DNA of 64,000 nt from Agriotes lineatus (lineage: Eukaryota; Arthropoda; Insecta; Coleoptera; Elateridae): NCBI GenBank assembly GCA_940337035.1, contig CALNHX010005875.1, positions 35,392 through 99,391 of the forward strand. Direction: 5' to 3'. Each line of letters opens with the position of its first letter. The stretch's first letter is position 1. The notes under the pieces were generated by a model that worked only from the letters and a program-made list of their open reading frames with translations, ran no database searches and was not told the DNA's origin. This document shows positions 1-15,000 of this stretch, piece after piece. The translations under genes were made by a program, and so were the position numbers.

Positions 1-3000
1 ATGCGAAATTATTAAGTTACGGATAATGCTTGGATCCTACTGTGCATAATTCATATCTAAATCTGCCAAAGCGTGCTAAACGTTGCTTTTGTAAGCTTGT
101 TTTACTTCTCAAACCTAATTAACAGTTGTAAGCAACGCTCATAGCGGTCGGTAGTATGATATATCGTGTTTTCAGTAACGTTGTCGTTCTGCTGCAGTCG
201 CTGGGACACAAATTCATTTGATATATACATTTACAATTCCTTAGTTCCTGCATTAATTCGAATGTTTGTTAGCTAATACGATATTATTAAGTTACGGATA
301 ATGCTTGGATCCTACTGTGCATAATTCATATCTAAATCTGCCAAAGCGTGCTAAACGTTGCTTTTGTAAGCTTGTTTTACTTCTCAAACCTAATTAACAG
401 TTGTAAGCAACGCTCATAGCGGTAGGCAGTATGCTATATCGTGTTTTTAGTAACTTTGTCGTTGTGCTGTAGTCGCTGGGACGCAAATTCATTAGATATA
501 TACATTTACAATGGCTTAGTTCCTGCATTAACTCGAATCTTTGTCAGCTAATACGAAATTATTAAGTTACGGATAATGCTTGGATCCTACTGTGCATAAT
601 TCATATCTAAATCTGCCAAAGCGTGCTAAACGTTGCTTTTGGAAGTGAGTTTTACTTCTCAAACCTAGTTAACAGTTGTAATCAACGCTCTTAGTGGTCG
701 GTAGTATGATTTATCGTGTTTTCAGTAACGTTGTCGTTCTGCTGTAGTCGCTGGACACAAATTCATTTGATATATACATTTACAATGCCTTAGTTACTGA
801 ATTAATTAGAATGTTTGTTAGCTAATACGATATTATTAAGTTACGGATAATGCTTGGATCCTACTGTGCATAATTCATATCTAAATCTGCCAAAGCGTGC
901 TAAACGTTGCTTTTGTAAGCTTGTTTTACTTCTCAAACCTATTTAACAGTTGTAAGCAACGCTCTTAGTGGTCGGCAGTACGATATATCGTGTTTTCAGT
1001 AACTTTGTCGTTGTGCTGTAGTCGCTGGGACGCAAATTCATTAGATATATACATTTACACTGGCTTAGTTACTGCATTAACTCGAATTTTTTAGCTAATA
1101 CGAAATTATTAAGTGACGGATAATGCTTGAATCCTACTGTGCATAATTCATATCTAAATCTGCCAAAGCGTGCTAAACGTTGCTTTTGGAAGCGAGTTTT
1201 ACTTCTCAAACCTATTTAACAGTTGTAAGCAACGCTCATAGTGGTCGGTAGTATGATATATCGTGTTTTCAGTAACTTTGTTGTTGTGCTGTAGTCGCTG
1301 GGACGCAAATTCATTAGATATATACATTTACACTGGCTTAGTTACTGCATTAACTCGAATTTTTTAGCTAATACGAAATTATTAAGTGACGGATAATGCT
1401 TGAATCCTACTGTGCATAATTCATATCTAAATCTGCCAAAGCGTGCTAAACGTTGCTTTTGGAAGCGAGTTTTACTTCTCAAACCTATTTAACAGTTGTA
1501 AGCAACGCTCATAGTGGTCGGTAGTATGATATATCGTGTTTTCAGTAACTTTGTCGTTGTGCTGTAGTCGCTGGGACGCAAATTCATTAGATATATACAT
1601 TTACACTGGCTTAGTTACTGCATTAACTCGAATCTTTGTTAGCTAATGCGAAATTATTAAGTTACGGATAATGCTTGGATCCTACTGTGCATAATTCATA
1701 TCTAAATCTGCCAAAGCGTGCTAAACGTTGCTTTTGGAAGCGAGTTTTACTTCTCAAACCTATTTAGCAGTTGTAAGCAACGCTCTTAGTGGTCGGTAGT
1801 ATGATATATCGTGTTTTCAGTAACTTTGTCTTTGTGCTGTAGTCGCTGGGACACCAATTCATTAGATATATACATTTACAGTGGCTTAGTTACTGCATTA
1901 ACTAGAATCTTTGTTAGCTAATGCGAAATTATTAAGTTACGGATAATGCTTGGATCCTACTGTGCATAATTCATATCTAAATCTGCCAAAGCGTGCTAAA
2001 CGTTGCTTTTGGAAGCGAGTTTTACTTCCCAAACCTATTTAGCAGTTGTAAGCAACGCTCTTAGTGGTCAGTAGTATGTTATATCGTGTTTTCAGTAACT
2101 TTGTCGTTGTGCTGTAGTCGCTTTTACACCAATTCATTAGATATATACATTTACAGTGGCTTAGTTACTGCATTAACTAGAATCTTTGTTAGCTAATGCG
2201 AAATTATTAAGTTACGGATAATGCTTGGATCCTACTGTGCATAATTCATATCTAAATCTGCCAAAGCGTGCTAAACGTTGCTTTTGGAAGCGAGTTTTAC
2301 GTCTCAAACCTATTTAGCAGTTGTAAACACCGCTCTTAGTGGTCGTTAGTATGATATATAGTGTTTTCAGTAAGTTTGTCGTTGTGCTGTAGTCGCTGGG
2401 ACGCAAATTCATTAGATATATACATTTACAGTGTCTTAGTTACTGCATTAACTAGAATCTTTGTTAGCTAATGCGAAATTATTAAGTTACGTATAATGCT
2501 TGGATCCTACTGTGCATAATTCATATCTAAATCTGCCAAAGCGTGCTAAACGTTGTTTTTGTAAGCTTGTTTTACTTCTCAAACCTAATTAACAGTTGTA
2601 AGCAACGCTCATAGCGGCGGTAGTATGATATATCGTGTTTTCAGTAACTTTGTTGTTGTATTGTAGGCGCTGGGACACAAATTCATTAGATATATACATT
2701 TACAAATGCTTAGTTATTGCATTAACTCGAATCTTTGTCACCTAATACGAAATTATTAAGTTACGGATAATGCTTGGATCCTACTGAGCATAATTCATAT
2801 CTAAATCTGTTAAAGCGTGCTAAACGTTGCCTTTGGAAGCGAGTATTACCTCTCAAACCTATTTAACAGTTGTAAGCAACGCTCTTAGTGGTAGGTAGTA
2901 TGATATATCGTGTTTTCAGTAACTTTGTCGTTGTGCTGTAGTCGCTGGAACGCAAATTCATTAGATATATACATTTACACTATCTTAGTTACTGCATTAA

Positions 3001-6000
3001 CTCGAATCTTTGTCACCTAATACGAAATTATTAAGTTACGGATAATGCTTGGATCCTACTGTGCATAATTCATATCTAAATCTGCCAAAGCGTGCTAAAC
3101 GTTGCTTTTGTAAGCTTGTTTTACTTCTCAAACCTAATTAACAGTTGTAAGCAACGCTCATAGCGGTAGGCAGTATGCTATATCGTGTTTATAGTAACTT
3201 TGTCGTTGTGCTGTAGTCGCTGGGACACCAATTCATTAGATATATACATTTACAATGGCTTAGTTACTGCATTAACTAGAATCTTTGTTAGCTAATGCGA
3301 AATTATTAAGTTACCGATAATGTTTGGATCCTACTGTGCATAATTCATATCTAAATCTGCCAAAGCGTGTTAAACGTTGCATTTGGAAGCGAGTTTTACT
3401 TCTCAAACCTATTTAACAGTTGTAAGCAACGCTCTTAGTGGTCGGCAGTACGATATATCGTGTTTTCAGTAACTTTGTCGTTGTGCTGTAGTCGCTGGGA
3501 CGCAAATTCATTAGATATATACATTTACACTGGCTTAGTTACTGCATTAACTCGAATTTTTTAGCTAATACGAAATTATTAAGTGACGGATAATGCTTGA
3601 ATCCTACTGTGCATAATTTATATCTAAATCTGCCAAAGCGTGCTAAACGTTGCTTTTGGAAGCGAGTTTTACTTCTCAAACCTATTTAACAGTTGTAAGC
3701 AACGCTCATAGTGGTCGGTAGTATGATATATCGTGTTTTCAGTAACTTTGTCGTTGTGCTGTAGTCGCTGGGATGCAAATTCATTAGATATATACATTTA
3801 CACTGGCTTAGTTACTGCATTAACTCGAATATTTGTTAGCTAATGCGAAATTATTAAGTTACGGATAATGCTTGGATCCTACTGTGCATAATTCATATCT
3901 AAATCTGCCAAAGCGTGCTAAACGTTGCTTTTGGAAGCGAGTTTTACTTCTCAAACCTATTTAGCAGTTGTAAGCAACGCTCTTAGTGGTCGGTAGTATG
4001 ATATATCGTGTTTTCAGTAACTTTGTCTTTGTGCTGTAGTCGCTGGGACACCAATTCATTAGATATATACATTTACAGTGGCTTAGTTACTGCATTAACT
4101 AGAATCTTTGTTAGCTAATGCGAAATTATAAGTTACGGATAATGCTTGGATCCTACTGTGCATAATTCATATCTAAATCTGCCAAAGCGTGCTAAACGTT
4201 GCTTTTGGAAGCGAGTTTTACTTCCCAAACCTATTTAGCAGTTGTAAGCAACGCTCTTAGTGGTCGGTAGTATGATATATCGTGTTTTCAGTAACTTTGT
4301 CGCTGTGCTGTAGTCGCTGGGACACCAATTCATTAGATATATACATTTACAGTGGCTTAGTTACTGCATTAACTAGAATCTTTGTTAGCTAATGCGAAAT
4401 TATTAAGTTACGGATAATGCTTGGATCCTACTGTGCATAATTCATATCTAAATCTGCCAAAGCGTGCTAAACGTTGCATTTGGAAGCGAGTTTTACTTCT
4501 CAAACCTATTTAGCAGTTGTAAGCAACGCTCTTAGTGGTCGTTAGAATGATATATCGTGTTTTCAGTAACTTTGTCGTTGTACTGTAGTCGCTGGGACGC
4601 AAATTCATTAGATATATACATTTACAGTGTCTTAGTTATTGCATTAACTAGAATCTTTGTTAGCTAATGCGAAATTATTAAGTTACGGATAATGCTTGGA
4701 TCCTACTGTGCATAATTCATATCTAAATCTGCCAAAGCGTGCTAAACGTTGCTTTTGGAAGCGAGTTTTACGTCTCAAACCTATTTAGCAGTTGTAAACA
4801 CCGCTCTTAGTGGTCGTTAGTATGATATATCGTGTTTTCAGTAAGTTTGTCGTTGTGCTGTAGTCGCTGGGACGCAAATTCATTAGATATATACATTTAC
4901 AGTGGCTTAGTTAATGCATTAACTAGAATCTTTGTTAGCTAATGCGAAATTATTAAGTTACGGATAATGCTTGGATCCTACTGTGCATAATTCATATCTA
5001 AATCTGCCAAAGCGTGCTAAACGTTGCTTTTGTAAGCTTGTTTTACTTCTCAAACCTAATTAACAGTTGTAAGCAACGCTCATAGCGGCGGTAGTATGAT
5101 ATATCGTGTTTTCAGTAACTTTGATGTTGTATTGTAGGCGCTGGGACACAAATTCATTACATATATACATTTACAATTGCTTAGTTATTGCATTAACTCA
5201 AATCTTTGTCACCTAATACGAAATTATTAAGTTACGGATAATGCTTGGATCCTACTGAGCATAATTCATATCTAAATCTGTTAAAGCGTGCTAAACGTTG
5301 CCTTTGGAAGCGAGTATTACCTCTCAAACCTATTTAACAGTTGTAAGCAACGCTCTTAGTGGTAGGTAGTATGATATATCGTGTTTTCAGTAACTTTGTC
5401 GTTGTGCTGTAGTCGCTGGAACGCAAATTCATTAGATATATACATTTACACTATCTTAGTTACTGCATTAACTCGAATCTTTGTCACCTAATACGAAATT
5501 ATTAAGTTACGGATAATGCTTGGATCCTACTGTGCATAATTCATATCTATATCTGCCAAAGCGTGCTAAACATTGCTTTTGCAAGCGAGTTTTACTTCTC
5601 AACCCTATTTAACAGTTGTAAGCAACGCTCTTAGTGGTCGGTAGTATGATATATCGTGTTTACAGTAATTTTGTCGTTGTGCTGTAGTCGCTGGGACACC
5701 AATTCATTAGATATATACATTTACAGTGGCTTAGTTACTGCATTAACTAGAATCTTTGTTAGCTAATGCGAAATTATTAAGTTACGGATAATGCTTGGAT
5801 CCTACTGTGCATAATTCATATCTAAATCTGCCAAAGAGTGCTAAACGTTGCATTTGGAAGCGAGTTTTACTTCTCAAACCTATTTAGCAGTTGCAAGCAA
5901 CGCTCTTAGTGGTCGTTAGTATGATATATCGTGTTTTCAGTAACTTTGTCGTTGTACTGTAGTCGCTGGGACGCAAATTCATTAGATATATACATTTACA

Positions 6001-9000
6001 GTGTCTTAGTTATTGCATTAACTAGAATCTTTGTTAGCTAATGCGAAATTATTAAGTTACGGATAATGCTTGGATCCTACTGTGCATAATTCATATCTAA
6101 ATCTGCCAAAGCGTGCTAAACGTTGCTTTTGTAAGCTTGTTTTACTTCTCAAACCTAATTAACAGTTGTAAGCAACGCTCATAGCGGTCGGTAGTATGAT
6201 ATATCGTGTTTTCAGTAACGTTGTCGTTCTGCTGCAGTCGCTGGGACACAAATTCATTTGATATATACATTTACAATGCCTTAGTTCCTGCATTAATTCG
6301 AATGTTTGTTAGCTAATACGATATTATTAAGTTACGGATAATGCTTAGATCCTACTGTGCATAATTCATATCTAAATCTGCCAAAGCGTGCTAAACGTTG
6401 CTTTTGTAAGCTTGTTTTACTTCTCAAACCTAATTAACAGTTGTAAGCAACGCTCATAGCGGTAGGCAGTATGCTATATCGTGTTTTTAGTAACTTTGTC
6501 GTTGTGCTGTAGTCGCTGGGACGCAAATTCATTAGATATATACATTTACAATGGCTTAGTTCCTGCATTAACTCGAATCTTTGTTAGCTAATACGAAATT
6601 ATTAAGTTACGGATAATGCTTGGATCCTACTGTGCATAATTCATATCTAAATCTGCCAAAGCGTGCTAAACGTTGCTTTTGGAAGTGAGTTTTACTTCTC
6701 AAACCTAGTTAACAGTTGTAATCAACGCTCTTAGTGGTCGGTAGTATGATTTATCGTGTTTTCAGTAACGTTGTCGTTCTGCTGTAGTCGCTGGGACACA
6801 AATTCATTTGATATATACATTTACAATGCCTTGGTTACTGCATTAATTAGAATGTTTGTTAGCTAATACGATATTATTAAGTTACGGATAATGCTTGGAT
6901 CCTACTGTGCATAATTCATATCTAAATCTGCCAAAGCGTGCTAAACGTTGCTTTTGTAAGCTTGTTTTACTTCTCAAACCTAATTAACAGTTGTAAGCAA
7001 CGCTCATAGCGGTCGGTAGTATGCTATATCGTGTTTTCAGTATGTTTGTCGGTGTGCTGTAGTCGCTGGGACACCAATTCATTAGATATATACATTTACA
7101 ATGGCTTAGTTACTGCATTAACTAGAATCTTTGTTAGCTAATGCGAAATTATTAAGTTACGGATAATGCTTGGATCCTACTGTGCATAATTCATATCTAA
7201 ATCTGCCAAAGCGTGTTAAACGTTGCGTTTGGAAGCGAGTTTTACTTCTCTAACCTATTTAACAGTTGTAAGCAACGCTCATAGTGGTCGGTAGTATGAT
7301 ATATCGTGTTTTCAGTAACTTTGTCGTTGTGCTGTAGTCGCTGGGACGCAAATTCATTAGATATATACATTTACACTGGCTTAGTTACTGCATTAACTCG
7401 AATCTTTGTTAGCTAATGCGAAATTATTAAGTTACGGATAATGCTTGGATCCTACTGTGCATAATTCATATCTAAATCTGCCAAAGCGTGCTAAACGTTG
7501 CTTTTGGAAGCGAGTTTTACTTCCCAAACCTATTTAGCAGTTGTAAGCAACGCTCTTAGTGGTCGGTAGTATGATATATCGTGTTTTCAGTAACTTTGTC
7601 GTTGTGCTGTAGTCGCTGGGACACCAATTCTTTAGATATATACATTTACAGTGGCTTAGTTACTGCATTAACTAGAATCTTTGTTAGCTAATGCGAAATT
7701 ATTAAGTTACGGATAATGCTTGGATCCTACTGTGCATAATTCATATCTAAATCTGCCAAAGCGTGCTAAACGTTGCATTTGGAAGCGAGTTTTACTTCTC
7801 AAACCTATTTAGCAGTTGTAATCAACGCTCTTAGTGGTCGTTAGTATGATATATCGTGTTTTCAGTAACTTTGTCGTTGTACTGTAGTCGCTGGGACGCA
7901 AATTCATTAGATATATACATTTACAGTGTCTTAGTTATTGCATTAACTAGAATCTTTGTTAGCTAATGCGAAATTATTAAGTTAAGGATAATGCTTGGAT
8001 CCTACTGTGCATAATTCATATCTAAATCTGCCAAAGCGTGCTAAACGTTGCTTTTGTAAGCTTGTTTTACTTCTCAAACCTAATTAACAGTTGTAAGCAA
8101 CGCTCATAGCGGTCGGTAGTATGATATATCGTGTTTTCAGTAACGTTGTCGTTCTGCTGCAGTCGCTGGGACACAAATTCATTTGATATATACATTTACA
8201 ATGCCTTAGTTCCTGCATTAATTCGAATGTTTGTTAGCTAATACGATATTATTAAGTTACGGATAATGCTTGGATCCTACTGTGCATAATTCATATCTAA
8301 ATCTGCCAAAGCGTGCTAAACGTAGCTTTTGGAAGTGAGTTTTACTTCTCAAACCTAGTTAACAGTTGTAATCAACGCTCTTAGTGGTCGGTAGTATGAT
8401 TTATCGTGTTTTCAGTAACGTTGTCGTTCTGCTGTAGTCGCTGGGACACAAATTCATTTGATATATACATTTACAATGTCTTAGTTATTGCATTAACTAG
8501 AATCTTTGTTAGCTAATGCGAAATTATTAAGTTAAGGATAATGCTTGGATCCTACTGTGCATAATTCATATCTAAATCTGCCAAAGCGTGCTAAACGTTG
8601 CTTTTGTAAGCTTGTTTTACTTCTCAAACCTAATTAACAGTTGTAAGCAACGCTCATAGCGGTAGGCAGTATGCTATATCGTGTTTTTAGTAACTTTGTC
8701 GTTGTGCTGTAGTCGCTGGGACGCAAATTCATTAGATATATACATTTACAATGGCTTAGTTCCTGCATTAACTCGAATCGTTGTTAGCTAATACGAAATT
8801 ATTAAGTTACGGATAATGCTTGGATCCTACTGTGCATAATTCATATCTAAATCTGCCAAAGCGTGCTAAACGTTGCTTTTGGAAGTGAGTTTTACTTCTC
8901 AAACCTAGTTAACAGTTGTAATCAACGCTCTTAGTGGTCGGTAGTATGATTTATCGTGTTTTCAGTAACGTTGTCGTTCTGCTGTAGTCGCTGGGACACA

Positions 9001-12000
9001 AATTCATTTGATATATACATTTACAATGCCTTAGTTACTGCATTAATTAGAATGTTTGTTAGCTAATACGATATTATTAAGTTACGGATAATGCTTGGAT
9101 CCTACTGTGCATAATTCATATCTAAATCTGCCAAAGCGTGCTAAACGTTGCTTTTGTAAGCTTGTTTTACTTCTCAAACCTAATTAACAGTTGTAAGCAA
9201 CGCTCATAGCGGTCGGTAGTATGCTATATCGTGTTTTCAGTAAGTTTGTCGTTGTGCTGTAGTCGCTGGGACACCAATTCATTAGATATATACATTTACA
9301 ATGGCTTAGTTACTGCATTAACTAGAATATTTGTTAGCTAATGCGAAATTATTAAGTTACGGATAATGCTTGGATCCTACTGTGCATAATTCATATCTAA
9401 ATCTGCCAAAGCGTGTTAAACGTTGCGTTTGGAAGCGAGTTTTACTTCTCAAACCTATTTAACAGTTGTAAGCAACGCTCTTAGTGGTTGGCAGTACGAT
9501 ATATCGTGTTTTCAGTAACTTTGTCGTTGTGCTGTAGTCGCTGGGACGCAAATTCATTAGATATATACATTTACACTGGCTTAGTTACTGCATTAACTCG
9601 AATTTTATAGCTAATACGAAATTATTAAGTGACGGATAATGCTTGAATCGTACTGTGCATAATTCATATCTAAATCTGCCAAAGCGTGCTAAACGTTGCT
9701 TTTGGAAGCGAGTTTTACTTCTCAAACCTATTTAACAGTTGTAAGCAACGCTCTTAGTGGTCGGTAGTATGATATATCGTGTTTTCAGTAACTTTGTCTT
9801 TGTGCTGTAGTCGCTGGGACACCAATTCATTAGATATATACATTTACAGTGGCTTAGTTACTGCATTAACTAGAATCTTTGTTAGCTAATGCGAAATTAT
9901 TAAGTTACGGATAATGCTTGGATCCTACTGTGCATAATTCATATCTAAATCTGCCAAAGCGTGCTAAACGTTGCTTTTGGAACCGAGTTTTACTTCCCAA
10001 ACCTATTTAGCAGTTGTAAGCAACGCTCTTAGTGGTCGGTAGTATGATATATCGTGTTTTCAGTAACTTTGTCGTTGTGCTGTAGTCGCTGGGACACCAA
10101 TTCATTAGATATATACATTTACAGTGGCTTAGTTACTGCATTAACTAGAATCTTTGTTAGCTAATGCGAAATTATTAAGTTACGGATAATGCTCGGATCC
10201 TACTGTGCATACTTCATATCTAAATCTGCCAAAGCGTGCTAAACGTTGCATTTGGAAGCGAGTTTTACTTCTCAAACCTATTTAGCAGTTGTAAGCAACG
10301 CTCTTAGTGGTCGTTAGTATGATATATCGTGTTTTCAGTAACTTTGTCGTTGTACTGTAGTCGCTGGGACGCAAATTCATTAGATATATACATTTACAGT
10401 GTCTTAGTTATTGCATTAACTAGAATCTTTGTTAGCTAATGCGAAATTATTAAGTTACGGATAATGCTTGGATCCTACTGTGCATAATTCATATCTAAAT
10501 CTGCCAAAGCGTGCTAAACGTTGCTTTTGTAAGCTTGTTTTACTTCTCAAACCTAATTAACAGTTGTAAGCAACGCTCATAGCGGTCGGTAGTATGATAT
10601 ATCGTGTTTTCAGTAACGTTGTCGTTCTGCTGCAGTCGCTGGGACACAAATTCATTTGATATATACATTTACAATGCCTTAGTTCCTGCATTAATTCGAA
10701 TGTTTGTTAGCTAATACGATATTATTAAGTTACGGATAATGCTTGGATCCTACTGTGCATAATTCATATCTAAATCTGCCAAAGCGTGCTAAACTTTGCT
10801 TTTGTAAGCTTGTTTTACTTCTCAAACCTAATTAACAGTTGTAAGCAACGCCATAGCGGTAGGCAGTATGCTATATCGTGTTTTTAGTAACTTTGTCGTT
10901 TTGCTGTAGTCGCTGGGACGCAAATTCATTAGATATATACATTTACAATGGCTTAGTTCCTGCATTAACTCGAATCGTTGTTAGCTAATACGAAATTATT
11001 AAGTTACGGATAATGCTCGGATCCTACTGTGCATAATTCATATCTAAATCTGCCAAAGCGTGCTAAACGTTGCTTTTGGAAGTGAGTTTTACTTCTCAAA
11101 CCTAGTTAACAGTTGTAATCAACGCTCTTAGTGGTCGGTAGTATGATTTATCGTGTTTTCAGTAACGTTGTCGTTCTGCTATAGTCGCTGGGACACAAAT
11201 TCATTTGATATATACATTTACAATCCCTTAGTTACTGCATTAATTAGAATGTTTGTTAGCTAATACGATATTATTAAGTTACGGATAATGCTTGGATCCT
11301 ACTGTGCATAATTCATATCTAAATCTGCCAAAGCGTGCTAAAAGTTGCTTTTGTAAGCTTGTTTTACTTCTCAAACCTAATTAACAGTTGTAAGCAACGC
11401 TCATAGCGGTCGGTAGTATGATATATCGTGTTTTCAGTAATTTTGTTGTTGTGCTGTAGATGCTGGGACATCAATTCATTAGATATATACATTTACAATG
11501 GCTTAGTTACTGCATTAACTAGAATCTTTGTTAGCTAATGCAAAATTATTAAGTTACGGATAATGCTTGGATCCTACTGTGCATAATTCATATCTAAATC
11601 TGCCAAAGCGTGCTAAACGTTGGTTTTGGAAGCGAGTTTTACTTCTCAAACCTATTTAACAGTTGTAAGCAACGCTCATAGTGGTCGGTAGTATGATATA
11701 TCGTGTTTTCAGTAACTTTGTCGTTGTGCTGTAGTCGCTGGGACGCAAATTCATTAGATATATACATTTACACTGGCTTAGTTACTGCATTAACTCGAAT
11801 CTTTGTTAGCTAATGCGAAATTATTAAGTTACGGATAATGCTTGGATCCTACTGTGCATAATTCATATCTAAATCGGCCAAAGCGTGCTAAACGTTGCTT
11901 TTGGAAGCGAGTTTTACTTCTCAAACCTATTTAGCAGTTGTAAGCAACGCTCTTAGTGGTCGGTAGTATGATATATCGTGTTTTCAGTAACTTTGTCTTT

Positions 12001-15000
12001 GTGCTGTAGTCGCTGGGACACCAATTCATTAGATATATACATTTACAGTGGCTTAGTTAATGCATTAACTAGAATCTTTGTTAGCTAATGCGAAATTATT
12101 AAGTTACGGATAATGCTTGGATCCTACTGTGCATAATTCATATCTAAATCTGCCAAAGCGTGCTAAACGTTGCTTTTGGAAGCGAGTTTTACTTCCGAAA
12201 CCTATTTAGCAGTTGTAAGCAACGCTCTTAGTGGTCGGTAGTATGATATATCGTGTTTTCAGTAACTTTGTCGTTGTGCTGTAGTCGCTGGGACACCAAT
12301 TCATTAGATATATACATTTACAGTGGCTTAGTTACTGCATTAACTAGAATCTTTGTTAGCTAATGCGAAATTATTAAGTTACGGATAATGCTTGGATCCT
12401 ACTGTGCATAATTCATATCTAAATCTGCCAAAGCGTGCTAAACGTTGCTTTTGGAAGCGAGTTTTACTTCTCAAACCTATTTAGCAGTTGTAAGCAACAC
12501 TCTTAGTGGTCGGTAGTATGATATATCGTGTTTTCAGTAACTTTGTCGTTGTGCTGTAGTCGCTGGGACGCAAATTCATTAGATATATACATTTACACTG
12601 GTTTAGTTACTGCATTAACTCGAATTTTTGTAAGCTAATACGAAATTATTAAGTTACGGATAATGCTAGGATCCTACTGAAAATAATTCATATCTAAATC
12701 TGCCAAAGCGTACTAAACGTTGCTTTTGGAAGCGAGTTTTACTTCTTAAACCTATTTAACAGTTGTAAGCAACGTTCTTAGTGGTCGGTAGTATGATTTA
12801 TCGTGTTTTCAGTAACGTTGTCGTTCTGCTGTAGTCGCTGGGACGCAAATTCATTAGATATATACATTTACACAGGCTTAGTTACTGCATTAACTCGAAT
12901 TTTTTTAGCTTATACGAAAATATTAAGTGACGGATAATGCTTGGATCCTACTGTGCATAATTCTAATCTAAATCTGCCAAAGCGTGCTAAACGTGGCTTT
13001 TGGAAGCGAGTTTGATTTCTCAAACCTATTTAACAGTTGTAAGCAACGCTCTTAGTGGTCGGTAGTATGATATATCGTGTTTTCAGTAACTTTGTCGTTG
13101 TGCTGTAGTCGCTGGGACGCAAATTCATTTGATATATACATTTACACTGGCTTAGTTACTGCATTAACTCGAATCTTTGTTAGCTAATGCGAAATTATTA
13201 AGTTACGGATAATGCTTGAATCCTACTGTGCATAATACATATCTAAATCTGCCAAAGCGTGCTAAACGTTGCTTTTGTAAGCTAGTTTTACTTCTCAAAC
13301 CTATTTAGCAGTTGTAAGCAACGCTCTTAGTGGTCGGTAGTATGATTTATCGTGTTTTCAGTATCGTTGTCGTTCTGCTGTAGTCGCTGGGACACCAATT
13401 CATTTGATATATACATTTACAATGCCTTAGTTACTGCATTAATTCGAATGTTTGTTAGCTAATACGATATTATTAAGTTACGGATAATGCTTGGATCCTA
13501 CTGTGCATAATTCATATCTAAATCTGCCAAAGCATGCTAAACGTTGCTTTTGTAAGCTTGTTTTACTTCTCAAACCTAATTAACAGTTGTAAGCAACGCT
13601 CATAGCGGTCGGTAGTATGATATATCGTGTTTTCCGTAATTTTGTCGTTGTGTTGTAGTCGCTGGGACACCAATTCATTAGATATATACATTTACAGTGG
13701 CTTAGTTACTGCATTAACTCGAATTTTTTTAGCTAATACGAAATTATTAAGTGACGGATAATGCTTGGATCCTACTGTGCATAATTCATATCTAAATCTG
13801 CCAAAGCGTGCTAAACGTTGCTTTTGGAAGCGAGTTTTACTTCTCAAACCTATTTACCAGTTGTAATCAACGCTCTTAGTGGTCGGTAGTATAATTTATC
13901 GTGTTTTCAGTAACGTTGTCGTTCTGCTGTAGTCACTGGGACACAAATTCATTTGATATATACATTTACAATGCCTTAGTTACTGCATTAACTCGAATTT
14001 TTTTAGCTAATACGAAATTATTAAGTGACGGATAATGCTTGGATCCTACTGTGCATATTCATATCTAAATCTGCCAAAGCGTGCTAAACGTTGCTTTTGG
14101 AAGCGAGTTTTACTTCTCAAACCTATTTACCAGTTGTAATCAACGCTCTTAGCGGTCGGTAGTATGATATATCGTGTTTTCAGTAATTTTGTTGTTGTGG
14201 TGTAGATGCTGGGACACCAATTCATTAGATATATACATTTACAATGGCTTAGTTACTGCATTAACTAGAATCTTTGTTAGCTAATGCGAAATTATTAAGT
14301 TACGGATAATGCTTGGATCCTACTGTGCATAATTCATATCTAAATCTGCCAAAGCGTGCTAAACGTTGCGTTTGGAAGCGAGTTTTACTTCTCAAACCTA
14401 TTTAACAGTTGTAAGCAACGCTCTTAGTGGTCGGCAGTATGATATATCGTGTTTTCAGTAACTTTGTCGTTGTGCTGTAGTCGCTGGGACGCAAATTCAT
14501 TAGATATATACATTTACACTGGCTTAGTTACTGCATTAACTCGAATTTTTTAGCTAATACGAAATTATTAAGTGACGGATAATGCTTCAATCCTACTGTG
14601 CATAATTCATATCTAAATCTGCCAAAGCGTGCTAAACGTTGGTTTTGGAAGCGAGTTTTACTTCTCAAACCTATTTAACAGTTGTAAGCAACGCTCAAAG
14701 TGGTCGGTAGTATGATATATCGTGTTTTCAGTAACTTTGTCGTTGTGCTGTAGTCGCTGGGACGCAAATTCATTAGATATATACATTTACACTGGCTTAG
14801 TTACTGCATTAACTCGAATCTTTGGTAGCTAATGCGAAATTATTAAGTTACGGATAATGCTTGGATCCTACTGTGCATAATTCATATCTAAATCGGCCAA
14901 AGCGTGCTAAACGTTGCTTTTGGAAGCGAGTTTTACTTCTCAAACCTATTTTGCAGTTGTAAGCAACGCTCTTAGTGGTCGGTAGTATGATATATCGTGT

